This document shows, piece by piece, positions 20,362 to 32,110 of a stretch of 64,000 nucleotides of DNA (positions within the stretch are counted from its first letter, which is position 1; each line of letters starts with the position of its first letter). Under the pieces are notes generated by a model. It saw only the letters and a list, made by a program, of their open reading frames with translations, had not been told where the DNA came from and did no database searches. The translations under genes were made by a program, and so were the position numbers. Where the stretch lies: positions 448,001 through 512,000 of the forward strand of contig OZ025814.1 in the NCBI GenBank assembly GCA_964019425.1, given 5' to 3'. Origin of the DNA: Flectonema sp. DT1601 (lineage: Eukaryota; Euglenozoa; Diplonemea; Diplonemida; Diplonemidae).

Positions 20362-22726
20362 CTAATGCTGAGCAATAGAAGAAATTTCAGTAGCGGTGGT
20401 GTACTTCAATCTAGCAGACTTTGTGTACCCAAAGTTGAGAGACAGAGGAATACATCCACCGTGAGCCATTTCTGTTAGTCTCTGCAAAACTTCTTGTCTT
20501 TCCATATTAAAAAGAGTTGCGTCTGTAATCGTACATAACTCAACAGCCTTCTTATGCTCGCCTTTAGCAATACACGTTGCTATGTCATCCAGGACGGTGA
20601 GTGCGCAATCTACAACACCGACAGTGTACAACCACTCTTGGTCGCTTTTTGTTGCCTTTCTACCAGCTAACTGAAACACGCACATTGATGATGTACCTGG
20701 AAACTGACAAACATCAACAATGTTCCAATGGTACTGTGTCTCTGTGTGTTCTCTTATTCGACGAGTTGTAAGAAATCGTTGTTGGGGATGCTCTGCAGCA
20801 AGTAGCGACAGTGTATCAGCTACCTTTCTGCAATTAGTTAGAGTAGAAACGGTTCTGATGTGTTCTCCACCAGCGCTACCAGTGAAACCTGATCCAACAG
20901 CTGCTCCAGCTTGTAGCACTGCAGGTACTTCTGCATGTTGAATTTGCATTATCGTTTCAGGTATGTTGCTGAAGTTAACAGCTGAGTCTCTTCCCCAAAG
21001 AACATGAAGGATGTCACTGCTAATTTGATCCATTGTTCCTTTATTACTTTGAGCACACGATGATATTAGTTCAAGGACGTCACAATGAAGTGAGTGAAGT
21101 TTTGTGACATCTTGATTGTAGTTATAGCTTAGACGAATACTTAGAACAGTTATATGTTTTCGTAGATCAAAAGATCGAATACTAAGACCGGTTCTAACAG
21201 CATTTTTACGCTGTGCTATTGTTTGAGAATCTGCCTGATCTGTGACGGAGTCTCCTCCTGCTGTTTCACTTTTAATTGTCTCAGATTGATCGGTGTCTGA
21301 CAGATCACCAGCAAATAATGCTTGTGGCATATATGACTTGATCACATTCATCTGCCTTAGTAATGTCAAGAAGGTCAGTTGAAGTGATCGTATTTCACTC
21401 CAAGCAGACAGAACAAGATGGTTTTCATCCATTTTAAACTCCGATAAGAGTTCTAATTCCATAGCAAGTCTATGAAGAGGAGCGATAAAAAAATATATAA
21501 TCAAACTTGACAACACAGCCTTTATTACTAACACAGAGATGTACATCGCTAGCAGCCATCGACCAGTCTCAACAATGTCATATTAGGTAAATTGATTGCG
21601 GAAGGAGGATGACGACGCACCATTTTAGATTCGGTTTTGAAATTGCGCTTATAGAGACGAAATGACCGATTCCGTTGAGAGAGATCAGCACTTGAATGTC
21701 CATCTACGTCATCCCAAGATCCAAATGTTGTTTCAACGAATTTATTAACCGTTGGCGATATATTCAACAGTAGTTTCATTTACAGCGACAAATACCATGT
21801 CGCCATTCTTACACTCTACTAGTTTCATTCATCGGAAAGCTTTCTGTTGATGTTTTACAATACAATAAAGGAGTGTCGTCAGCTGTTCCAATAACTGCTT
21901 GAATACCTCCAGCTATGTTACAATTCTTAACATCAACAACAAATGCTTTGTATCCCTCAGGTAGTTTTACGTTACGAAGAAGTTCTCCAGCCAAATCCAA
22001 GAGCCATATCAATTGAAGTAACTCCCATGAGTTCCAGTCCATCTTTCGTATATGTGACGGTAGACTCTGATAACATGGTAATTGGATTTGTGTTCCCATA
22101 ATATAAATTGAAGTCCATGCTTTATTTCCTGGGATATCTGTATCTGTGACGGTATACCAGACCTGTTTTGTGCTGTTATAGTCATCTTCAACAAACATCA
22201 GTCTAGGTGAGTCTGACACTCCCTCATGAGAATAAGGTTTTGTAGTATTGTAGTCATACAGAAAGACTGTTCCGTTAGTTGTATTGCTGAACCAATATCC
22301 GCTGTTACGGCCAATGTGGTCAGTGTAGACTCCGTGAAGATGTCCATCTTTGTTAGTCATTGATACAGTAGTAACGTATGAGCTGTAGGACTTTAATTGT
22401 GTTAAAAAAGATTTCATAAAAGAACTTACGTCTGTTTCAGAAAATGAACCATCCATAAAGAATCCCGCATTCATTGTAGTAATGGTCTCGGCTACATTTA
22501 ATTGTGATGTGAGAGACGTTTTAATGTGGTTTCGAATTTCAGTCATCATCTTGTTTGATAAATCGTTGACGGCATCTGCAGCAGCCATTCCCGACACCTT
22601 CCAAGTCACGATACCAGAAGCATACATAAATAGCATTAATAATGACAACACGAACCTCAGTGAAAATAAGAACTTCACAACCCTGCGACGGGAATCACGA
22701 ATAAACCCATTGGTGTCAGTTTCCAT
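20362..22726 (-). pseudogene. Sensor receptor: CACHE-like ectodomain, membrane helix, degenerate cyclase-like domain (frame-disrupted)
   Basis: The first frame (22726-21809) has a membrane anchor after about 20 residues and a double-CACHE-like extracellular domain. Its continuation lies in a second frame (NGDMVFVAVNETTVEYIANG, about 21796-21735), then a third (VNKFVETTFGSWDDVDG, to about 21600), then the frame ending at 20362. The last frame begins TGRWLLAMYISVLVI, which reads as the second membrane helix. Its cytoplasmic part has KSYMPQALF and a class III nucleotidyl-cyclase-like fold (ITVLSIRLSYNYN; GAAVGSGFTGSAGGEHIRTV) in which the first metal-binding aspartate is replaced by arginine. 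The shifts occur next to TAA, TAA and near TAG, and none coincides with the local intron consensus. It may be a decaying gene, consensus errors, or recoding. The role would be ligand sensing. Confidence 0.6.
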
Positions 22727-23891
22727 TTATTATTCTATTTATTTTTTTTGTGCAGGATAAGGAGGTAGACACCTTCCACGCGAACTGGCAGGAGGGGAGA
22801 ATAAAATAATACTACTCGGGAAGAAGAAAAGAGTCAATATTTGCTTCAGCATCATGTAGAGTCGTAGCAATGAACTGAATCTATTACCCTTTTTAAATAA
22901 AAGGAGACACAAACATACATACATTAATATTTTTTTTTGTCACTTTTTGAAGAAAATTACTTCGCGGTGACAAAAAAAAAAAAAAAAAGAGGGAAAAGTG
23001 TTTTATAAAAAAAAAAATGATTTGCATACGAGCCGCCATCTTCAAAAATAACAATTTTTACATTTTAAGCGTCGAGTAGGCAGGTGTAACAAATATTACG
23101 CACGATAAGCAATTTTCTATTTTTTTCTATTTTTTTTTTTTTTTCCCCCTCAAAGCAACAATAGAACTGGGAGAAAAGAAAAAAAATCATCAGTTCAATA
23201 TTGAGCAGTTCCTTAGGAAGTTTAAAAAAAAAAAGGGAAAGTTTCTTAGTCTACACAAAAGTTTGGAGAATGAATATCTTGGTGGGGGTCCAAAAAGTGC
23301 TCTACAAAGCCGTGAGCGTGGTATACGTTTCTCTAAAATTTTGTGTGAACTTGTAGATTCTGTTTTTTTCTCGCTGTGCAGACAATAATAGCCATATAGT
23401 TAACAGTGACATGGTTAACTGGGTCTACGGGTAATGCTATCGCGGAGACAATTCTTTTCTTTTTAAACGTTTTTTTTTTTTTTTTTTTTTTGTACCGACG
23501 CAGTCGGAGAAGAAACCATTCAGATTGAAAGCCGTTATTTCTTATATATAGTTATGATTTGTTTTCCCCTGTGCGACAGGATTCCGTCTGCGTTCAACAA
23601 AAAGTGTTGCCAGGAGTCAACCCAAACGCTGTGCTGAACTTGTTCGTTAGAGTCGGGAGTTAACCAACGAAATATAAAGCTAATCTGAATGGTTTTTTTT
23701 CCTTTTTTTGATGATAAAAACCAACCTAACGGAGGTCATAAACGTTTTATAAATTGAAAAGAAGAACGAGAGAAAAAAGAAAAAAGGGTAAGAGAGAGGA
23801 AAACAACAAATATTAAGAACAAAAACTACAATAACCAGGAGTATGGTAGTAAAGAACGGATATGATGATCGGCGTGTAACTATTCATCTGA
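22727..23891. other. Spacer with an inverted repeat
   Basis: No gene is supported. It is AT-rich with poly-T runs. A perfect 14-nt inverted repeat (AAACCATTCAGATT at 23513-23526 and its complement at 23682-23695) encloses about 155 bp of more balanced sequence. Confidence 0.5.
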
Positions 23892-24656
23892 CTAGACGGT
23901 CAGATCATCTATGAATTTATAAATGGATTCTGAACACTCCTGTTTATATTATTGTTATGTTATTACTACAGATTTGTTGAGTACGAATAAGAAGATACAC
24001 ACTGATAAGAAGCGCCTTCTACCAAAAAAGTGATCAGCTCCCTCAAGTGCAATCAATTTTCCATTTTGGATTCTCTCCACCTGTTGACGTGCCTTGCTGA
24101 TGGCAGTGAAGTTGTCATCCGTTCCGTGAACAAATAGTTTTGGTACACTTGATTCCTGTAGTCCACTAATCATAGCAGACGTGTTGAATAACGACAAGAA
24201 CCAGGTAACTGAAAAAGGATATGCGATCGCAATATATCCGAGAAGACGTTTATCTTTTTCAAAATGAGAGAGAATTGAACCGGAGATCATTGATCCAAAG
24301 CTGTATCCTAATAGTATGATATCGGGTTTCGTTTTAAATTCTGGTGATTTATCGAAATGATTGATCACCGCCATGACGTCGTGTTGCTCTCCTTTACATC
24401 TCCAGGTTCCTCGACCTCCCGAGTGACCAACACCTCGGAAATTCATTCTGACTGATACAATACCTCGTTTGGCAAGTCCTTGCCATAATTTCACTATAAC
24501 AGGATTGTGCATATCACCACCTAAACATCCGTATGGATGGGTTAAAACTACTAAAGTATTCGATTTAATTTTCGAAGGTATCGCTACCTCTGTTTCTAAC
24601 TGCACGCCGTCATCAACGACGACAAGCTCTTCTCGATAGACTATGTCACTGGACAT
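23892..24656 (-). CDS. Alpha/beta hydrolase (COG2945-like)
   Basis: Two exons, 24003-24656 and 23892-23939, with donor GTGTGT and acceptor ATAAACAG, give 233 residues. It is a compact serine hydrolase: oxyanion segment THPYGCLGG, nucleophile elbow GYSFGS, acid in HGTDDNFT and base in EGADHFF, in the right order and spacing. An internal NFRGVGHSGG matches short bacterial-type hydrolases of the COG2945 kind. The second exon (ECSESIYKFIDDLTV) supplies the expected last helix. Without splicing the protein would end in an unrelated hydrophobic tail, which is why I prefer the spliced model. No signal peptide, so it is probably cytosolic. The substrate is unknown. Confidence 0.85.
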
Positions 24657-25141
24657 CTCTTTTTTTTTTAAATTATTTATTTTTTTTAACCTTTCTGGTT
24701 GAAAAAAAAAAAACTAACTATAATAACAATAACAAATTGATATAAACTGATTTTACAACCTTATAAGAGCTTCACATATTTTATGAAGTTAAGGGGGAAC
24801 AGTTGTGTCACAAAAAAAACAAATGTGAACATATGGGTGATGCCTTTAGCCTTTTTAAAGTAACTTATCATGTTTCGAAAGTCACGCAATTCACAGCTAA
24901 CAATCGAACGGTTAACATTCTGGAGGACAATCGGGCGGGTGACAGGGTAAGGGGGAAAAAACAGAACTTTACACATTACATAGCACTACCAATAATTAGA
25001 TGCTGTGGTAGAATCAGCTAACAAGTACAGGTACACATAACGCAAAAAAAAAGAAAAATAGCAACGTAATAGAAATTAGGAAAACACAACCAAATCCATT
25101 ACTCATCTTATAATAATCAATTCAATCACCGTCAGGTAAAT
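24657..25141. other. Spacer without a gene
   Basis: AT-rich spacer. No frame or structure worth calling was found. Confidence 0.5.
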
Positions 25142-28100
25142 CTAATAGACTGGAAGTCTTGCGGGAGTTCGTGAAGCAGGAAAATAATCCTTAACAGAAT
25201 CACCGCTAGGAGAGCGATTTTGAGGAAAATCAGATGATTTTGATCTTTGATCAGCCCTCCCTCGTTGAATAGAATGCTCTCGCATTTCTCTTATCGCTCG
25301 TTCGACTGCTGTTTCACCAGTTCCAACGATCGATTGTAGTGAAACAGAGTTTCTGTCTACAGGTCGACGGCTGAATCTCTTTGGAATAGAGTCAGGTTCA
25401 AAACAACGAGAAGGATACTCTGGAGGATCGATAGCTTTTGGTAACCATTTCTTTTGGTAAGTCAGCACCTTCGACAACACTGCTGGAGAGATGGTTTCAG
25501 GTGCATTCATCTTCCCTACTGACCGACTCCTACTCCTCGACATCGACAATACTGAAGCAGATCTTTGCGCTGGTGAACACGACGCCATTCTCATATTGTA
25601 CCCAACGAAGTCTTTCTCATATCTCTTTTTAGTCGGTTCAGCCTTTGGTTGAATACCTGCCTTAAATCTTGATTGTCTTTTCTCTTTTTCATGAGCCTTT
25701 TTCCTTGCCTGCCTCTCATAATATTTTATACTGTCACCATTGGTTTGGAGTTGGTCGTAGACGCTCATACGTTGGTCGAGTAGTTCGCGGTGACGCTTTT
25801 TTTCTAATCGGATGCGTTCTTTAAAGGCAGCAAACCAGCGTTTATAAGCTGTAGTTCTGTGGAAACATTCATTTTGATCTGCGAGGTTGTTAGCAACGAT
25901 AATCTTTTCAACATACGCCTCACCTTTTTTCATAGACATAGAGATGTCTTCCAGAGCGGATGTGAAGTTATCTTCGACTTCCCACCTTCCAGCTCGTTCA
26001 CTTTCGTGTACTACTTTTAAAGGGCCAGTTAGTTTAGACCATTCCATTGAGTCTAGTCGTTGTTGTTTTGTTCTTTCGTCTTCTTCTTCATCATCGTTGG
26101 GTTCCGGTCCGTATTTCTCAACTAGTTTTTGCATCAGTTCCTCAGCACCTTCTCCGTACTTAGCGATGAGTCCCGGTACTGTGCTCACCTGTTAAGTTAG
26201 TTTTTTTTTTTTTAATACAAGTTAGACAAAAAACAATCAAAACAATAGTAACAACATCATACCTTCTCTGGATTATATTTCATGTACATTCTGACAAGTC
26301 TTTCCTTTAGTGTTAGCTGTCCTGGTGGGGCTGGTTCAGGACCGTATTTTGCAACCAATTGGTTTATTAAGGTTGCTTCCCTTCCAGCATACTGTGACAT
26401 AACTGTATCGACTTGATGTTTCTTATCAGGATTATATTTCGCATAGATTGCTTCAACACGTTCGCGGTATGAGAGTTGGGGTGCTGACGAAGCTGCTGGT
26501 TCAGGGCCATACTTCTTAACCAAACTCTCCATAAGTCCTGGAAGGTTGTCTTTATACTTTTGAAGTATTCCATCAATCTTTGGGATGTTGTCGGGATTAT
26601 ATTTTTCAAAAAAAGCTGTAAAACGATCTTTCCACGAAGGTGGAGATGCCGCCCGTCCAGCAGAACCACCTCCAGTAGCAGCTTTACATGGTTCTTCTAC
26701 TTTGTGCTTGGCTACGAGTCCTTGTATTAATTTCTCTTCATTGTCTTTATACTTTGCCAAGTACGCATCAGTATTTCCTAATGCTTGTGGTTGAGCCATT
26801 GCGAGTAAGTTCACTAATCGGGCTTTAAAATCGGATACCGCTGGGGGTCCTTTCGGAGTTGGGTCAGACCCAGCGCGTTTAACAAGTGCGGCGTACAGTT
26901 CCTTCTCACGACCGGCTTCTTTTTTAAGAAGTGCGTCAGCATTGGCTAACTTTGCTGGTGAATGATAAAAATAGAATCGCGAAACCTTAGCTGACCACGT
27001 CATGTTGTCTACCTCAGGCGTACCACCGGATGATGCAGCTGCTGCGGGGGCTGCAGGTGACGCGGACGCTGCAGGAGCAGCTGGCTCTGGTCCAAACTTT
27101 TTTACTAAAGATTCAATTAATTTATCCTCATTACCTGCGTGTTGTTTTAATAATTTATCAACTTGTTCAACGAGTGCTGGTTTGTGTTGTTTAAAATGTC
27201 TCGTTAATCTAGAAATCCAGTATTCTTCAGGTCCCAGTTTCTCTACTAAACTCTTGAAAACTTGTGGCTCCTTACCTGCGTACTGTGTTAGTATAGCATC
27301 GACCTTTGCTGCTCGAGGATCCTTCTTGTCAGTTAGAAATGCTGTCAGACGTACCTTCCAGTCGGACGACGGCTTGCTGGCACCTGCCGGTGGGGCAGCT
27401 GCAGCTGTAGCTGAAGCAGGTGTCGGAGGTTTTGAAGCTGCTTGTGACGGAGCTGCAGTTCCAACCTCGGCGTCGCCATATTTCTTGACGATCGCTCCCA
27501 ACAGTTGTTCAGTTGCAGTAGCTCCGCCTTTTAGTTTTCCGACAATTAGTTTTTCCACAGAATCGATGGAGTCGGGTTTGTGTTTTTGAAATATCGCATA
27601 AATCTTATCTCGGGTATCAAAGAAGTTCTTCTGAGGACACAACTTGTTATCGAGTGCTTTGAGGAGAGCGGCTTCCTTTCCAGCGTGTTGAGTGAGGAGT
27701 CCATCTATTTTTGGTATTAGACCTTCATTGTATGTAGTCATGAGTGCTATTAAGGACTTCTTATGGTCTGAAGAAGCACGTATTCCACCATCACCACCAC
27801 CACCAGTGGGTGTTGCCGCGGGTGCTGCGGCAGCTGGTGCTGCTTTTGGGGTTGCGGCAGGTGCTGAACCCTTAATCTTTGCGACCACGTCCAGCTCTCT
27901 CTTCGGAAATTTCATGAAAGCCGGCAGTATGGTTTTTATTTTGGATGGATCAGTTTTAGTATAATGCTCAAGTAGCTCTTTGACACACGAGAAGAACTTA
28001 CAATTCGCTTTCTGTTCCAACTGTTCAAAGAATGCCTCCTCCTTACCAGGTCGCTTTGACAACATTTCATCTTCCCTCCCGACGTTATTTTTTGAGTAGA

Positions 28101-28143
28101 TATTGAAGAAGGCAGCGAGTTGCTCTTTGTGAGTGATGGACAT
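25142..28143 (-). CDS. KYGPEP-repeat protein
   Basis: Two exons (26263-28143 and 25142-26188) are joined across a 74-nt intron (GTATGA...ACTTAACAG) that splits a repeat exactly: YNPEK continues into VSTVPGLIAKYGEG. The 975-residue product is built of about eleven repeats of 35-60 residues, each with a helical core (KYNP...VD..L.KY.G.E..L...LV.KYGPEP), separated by Ala/Pro-rich linkers. The last third is charged and helical (about 700-830), then Ser/Arg-rich. Repeats ending in KYGPEP are, as I recall, common in trypanosomatid hypothetical and cytoskeletal proteins; that is memory, not a search. No catalytic motif. A scaffold or cytoskeleton-linked role is inferred. Donor, acceptor and repeat continuity make the join secure. 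Confidence 0.88.
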
Positions 28144-28475
28144 CTTCTGCCGCCTTCAGATGTGTCCCCTGCCCCACAAAAGCTTTTGAGAGGGAAAAAA
28201 CATAAAATAAAACAATATTAAAAAATTAAAAAAAACACAGCTGGTGTTCTCAACACCGTATTATAAATAGAAGTAACGGAAAAAAGAAATATTTAAAAAT
28301 AAAATGAGCTACATTAAACGTGTTAAATAATCTGGATGTCCATACAAACATTAAAGAGAGGAGAGAGAGGGCAATTTAATACTGTTAATTAAATATAAAG
28401 CAACTTAAAACTGGTTAAAACTAAATTAAGGTTCGGCCAAACCAGAGAGAGGGTGTAAATGATGCGCCTAATACG
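28144..28475. other. Spacer without a gene
   Basis: AT-rich spacer holding the probable 5' leader of the repeat protein, with acceptor-like TTTTTTCCCTCTCAAAAG, and the 3' end of the next gene. Confidence 0.5.
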
Positions 28476-29591
28476 TTAGGTTACTTTTGCGGCATGCCTC
28501 GGACGACGGTGTCTGGGTGGATCTTTAGCAGGCGGGCAGATGTTATAACAAGTCGAAGGAGGTCCTTGACCTGTTTAGTATTAGATTGCATACGTAATTT
28601 AGTCATCCTTTGCTGTTATGGTATGTAAGATAAATATCACACCTTTTAGTGGTACGTGTAGTGGAGTTCTTCCTTTTATGGTGACTGTACCCGGCTGTCG
28701 ACCCATTTCCTGTTTTATAATTTCGTTCCAAATCATTATAACTTTTGTACAGAGATATTATTTATTGTGGTTTTTACACACCTGAGGATTGTTGTAGGCC
28801 CCCGGACCAGGTCCCTCATCTCTTAGGTTTATATGTTTTCCTGTACTTATACTTGGACCTCGTGTTGGGGTTGCAGGAACCAATGGATGGTATGCACCAG
28901 GTCCCGGATAGTTTTTGACAAAATCAACACATGGACTGCTAGGCCTTCCAGAAATAGTGAAAGCCATTCCACTAGTTGTACCAGTACGAACTACGTGACT
29001 TGGGATAGTATAAGTTGCAGGACCTGGTTGAGGGATTTTAAAGTCGATAACCGACTGAGTTGGATCCCTTCGAAGCATACTAAACGACTTCCCTTTACCA
29101 AGATCAGACTGGAGTGTGTATGCTCCTGGACCTGGAGCCTCACTCTTGCGAAAGAAGTAGGGTGCCATGTCGCGTTTTAACGGTTTGTGGAATCGTAAAA
29201 CGCCTTTTGCTTGAGCCGTACTCGCACCTCGAGATGAGTCGAAATAAGAACCCGGACCTGGAGTAATTAATTGGTGGATTCTGGTGTGTCTGAAGTATAA
29301 TTTAGTTGAAGGCGCACGAGTTTTGGTGCTCAAGATGTTATATGTGATTGGAGGTTCTTCCTTCTCAAGATGTCTTCTGTTATTTATATTTATCTCTTTA
29401 TCAAAAATTATTTTTGATTTTTTATGTTGAATTTTTCCCTTACTCACTCTCTTTGATTTTTTTTTTACAACTTCCGTTGTGATGTTGTTGTCAAGTTCAC
29501 CCACATCTACCTGGCGGATGGGGGTCAGTCCCAAAATGTCTTCTGAGCTGAGCAGCTTATCATCGACAGCAGTGGTAGTTGCGGTTGCCAT
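28476..29591 (-). CDS. STPGR (PGPGAY) repeat protein
   Basis: Three exons (28782-29591, 28643-28709, 28476-28570) give 323 residues. The donors are GTGTGT and GTGTGA. The acceptors are TTATAAAACAG and TACTAAACAG, and phases agree. The protein carries repeated PGPG(A/S)Y motifs (TPGPGSYFDSS, APGPGAYTL, QPGPATYTIP, YPGPGAYHP, GPGPGAYNNP), and exon 3 adds GQGPPSTCYNI. This is the sperm-tail PG-rich repeat family found in axonemal, microtubule-associated and microtubule-inner proteins of flagellates, so a role in the flagellum is likely. Acceptor TTTTCTCAACAG lies upstream of the ATG. A basic N-terminal region (KKKSKRVSKGKIQHKKSK) may bind microtubules. Splicing removes the otherwise aberrant VCKNHNK tail. 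Confidence 0.88.
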
Positions 29592-30031
29592 TATTGGTTT
29601 AGTTCATTGAGAAGACTACATTCTGTTGAGAAAATTGGCATTGATACCTTTATAAAAAAAAAACACATTCGTTAATCAAAGGAAGTAACTGTGTTGGACT
29701 TTTCGGACATGTATTAGCAATGGAGTTACCATTGTTATCCAACTGAACTCCGTAAGGCATTTTCCCCGCGTAGATTATGGTTGATTTCGTTATCAAGTCA
29801 GGTTATCCATTTATTGTCTCTGTTTTATCTTGTCATTGGTGTGAACCTGTCGAAAAAGAGAATATAAAAAAAAGATCTTGACGACGAAAAAAAAAAAAAC
29901 TAAATAAAATAAAATAATACAGCGTACTGCGAGATTATTTGTTATATTATTCTAAATCTGAGTATCAGTGAAATAGAACCGAGACTGAATGAACCATGCT
30001 CTCCTTTTTTTTTTTTTTTTTTTTTTACAAC
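29592..30031. other. Spacer without a gene
   Basis: AT-rich with poly-A and a 23-nt poly-T run at about 30006-30028. No gene seen. Confidence 0.5.
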
Positions 30032-32110
30032 TCACACAACCTCATGTTGCCACCCAGCCCAGAGTACAACTACTCCCGTTATAATAGTTGCCAAGCACAT
30101 GAAGAATCTTTCTTTACCAAAAGCAGTATGTGGAATTGATTTGGATTTTTGTTTTTTGCATTCAGTGGTTGGCTGAGCCGTCAATGGCTGCGATGCAGAT
30201 GTCGAGTTTATATATTTTGGAGGATACGAATAAATACCTTTCTCAAGAACCATATTCCGAGAGGGACATGTCGGAGGAGGATGATCAGAAGGACGGTATC
30301 CTTTATTTCGATATCTTCCATGGTGATATGGTATGATCCTCTCAAAGTCACACAAGTCAGCATCTTCGAGCAATAAGTGAACCGCTAAAGTTCTAACTGG
30401 AGCGTCACCCCAACGATATTTCATAAAACCGTCCGTGTGATCTAAGTATTCAAAGAATGACTTGTACGTATCTCCTGATATCCAAGGGATACTCCCAAGT
30501 TCAAAATTATTATAAAACATCGGTCGACGGTAGTTGCCGTCTTTGTCAAGAACTTTTTTCTTAAGCCTGGCGATATTTTCGACAGGAATTTCAAAATTTT
30601 CAGCCCATTCTAATGCAGTTTCATAAAGCATATGTGTTACATCTGGGGAATCACGATGTGCTTTGTCCATGTGACCGTATTTGCATCCTTTTATAAGCAT
30701 TTGTCTGAAAGGATCAACGAGAACCTCTTGATGAAACCAAGAGTCAGTATCAAGTCTCCAATAGTATTCAAATTGTTGAAGAAATTTATAACTCGCAAAG
30801 ACTCCTGAAAAGAATCTACACATCATTCGGTATCCAAAATGATGACCTCGTCCATATTTTTTAACTTTGATCCAAAAGTTAATTGTGTCCATTGTAATGT
30901 TGTTTGGTGGTTTATCAAATATATGTCCTATCTCAATAAATTTAACTTTAGATGTTGTCGATCGTTGGACTTCTGATCGATATTCGTGAGTAACTTCTTC
31001 TTTAAAGACGTGAATAGGATAAGGCCAACAGCTAAGAAAATGTTTTTGAAATAACAAAAGTTGTTTTCTAATCGGTTTTCTCTTAGAATCCATGAAAACA
31101 ATCGTACCGTTTGCTAACCTACTCGGTGGTAACAGCTGAGATACGGGAATGTGTTTTTCAGAACACAAATCTTTTGACATCCCGTCCCCATCATCACTCC
31201 CACAAGACACCACCGAAACAACAATTAACTCCAGTACTGATACTGCTATAGTCATTTTATCACTCAGTGTACACCAATTAATGACGTCTCCGCTGCTTCT
31301 TCCTTCATTTAGTGTAAGTTTCGCCAAGATGGCTGAGGCACACAATGCTACGATCGATAATTCAACGAATGATTGATTTTTTACGATTTCTGTGACCGTA
31401 ACCCCCAATATAAGAGTCAATACGACATTAGAGATTCCTTTCTGAGAAGCTAGTTGTCCAATTCCGTGAGAAAGTAACAATCGATTTGCAACAATACACA
31501 ATGACAGACCCGCATATGAATGTTCTCCCAGAGTGAAAATTGATAAAAAACTAACAATCAATGAGTTTATCAAAATAAAAGGAGATGTACACAAGTGCGT
31601 TACTATAGAAGACATCGAAATTGATAATAAAAAAACAGACGGAAGAACACAGCCATGATAACACCCAACAGATTCTCTATCATATTGAATCACAAATAAG
31701 AATGAAGATATAACTCCTGGAAAGGTCAGTTCAGATAAAGAACACTCACCTTTCTTATAAACCCAATATGTCAGAGGTATTAATATAACCAGAATGGGTA
31801 AACCGTTGAACGATTTCAATGTTGTTTGCTGTTCACAACATTGAGAAAAACCTCCTCTGGCTACCTCATATAAAACTAACCAACAAATAAGCGGAACAGC
31901 TTGTGTATATATTTTTATATTGAATATCGTTTCTATGCATCCTTTGTACACTGCTATTGATATTATAATAAAACAGACAACACCCCAAAGAGTAAGAATC
32001 ATTGACCTTTGAATAACCATTTGAGTAGGGTCTCCCTCAACCATTAAATGCCACAGAAACACTTCTGCAGCTGCCGCAACAGAAACTAAAGTTGTACTTC
32101 GATTCAACAT
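30032..32110 (-). CDS. GT15-family alpha-mannosyltransferase with polytopic N-terminal region
   Basis: 692 residues. The C-terminal half (about 330-640) is a Kre2/Mnt1-type GT15 domain: NGTIVFMDS start, GYRMMCRFFSG, FEYYWRLDTDSWF, YNNFELGSIPW and RWGDAPVRTLAVHLLL. All match the core of fungal alpha-1,2-mannosyltransferases, which extend O- and N-glycans in the Golgi using GDP-mannose. The N-terminal 320 residues hold about eight hydrophobic helices instead of the usual single anchor, and one more helix ends the protein. The open frame is continuous and intron-free, with acceptor TCTCTCAACCAG just upstream of the ATG, so the fusion looks genuine. The polytopic part could bring in a lipid-linked donor or anchor the enzyme; I cannot name its family. 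Confidence 0.85.
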   Translation of the reverse strand: MLNRSTTLVSVAAAAEVFLWHLMVEGDPTQMVIQRSMILTLWGVVCFIIISIAVYKGCIETIFNIKIYTQAVPLICWLVLYEVARGGFSQCCEQQTTLKSFNGLPILVILIPLTYWVYKKGECSLSELTFPGVISSFLFVIQYDRESVGCYHGCVLPSVFLLSISMSSIVTHLCTSPFILINSLIVSFLSIFTLGEHSYAGLSLCIVANRLLLSHGIGQLASQKGISNVVLTLILGVTVTEIVKNQSFVELSIVALCASAILAKLTLNEGRSSGDVINWCTLSDKMTIAVSVLELIVVSVVSCGSDDGDGMSKDLCSEKHIPVSQLLPPSRLANGTIVFMDSKRKPIRKQLLLFQKHFLSCWPYPIHVFKEEVTHEYRSEVQRSTTSKVKFIEIGHIFDKPPNNITMDTINFWIKVKKYGRGHHFGYRMMCRFFSGVFASYKFLQQFEYYWRLDTDSWFHQEVLVDPFRQMLIKGCKYGHMDKAHRDSPDVTHMLYETALEWAENFEIPVENIARLKKKVLDKDGNYRRPMFYNNFELGSIPWISGDTYKSFFEYLDHTDGFMKYRWGDAPVRTLAVHLLLEDADLCDFERIIPYHHGRYRNKGYRPSDHPPPTCPSRNMVLEKGIYSYPPKYINSTSASQPLTAQPTTECKKQKSKSIPHTAFGKERFFMCLATIITGVVVLWAGWQHEVV

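Noticed and set aside
21600-21660. Intron (GTGCGT to TTGAG) explaining one frame change in the receptor gene
   Set aside because: At about 53 nt it is shorter than all other introns here and lacks a CAG acceptor.
27002-27589. 195-codon + strand frame
   Set aside because: It is a shadow of the Ala/Pro-rich repeat protein, whose repeats and intron phases establish the minus strand.
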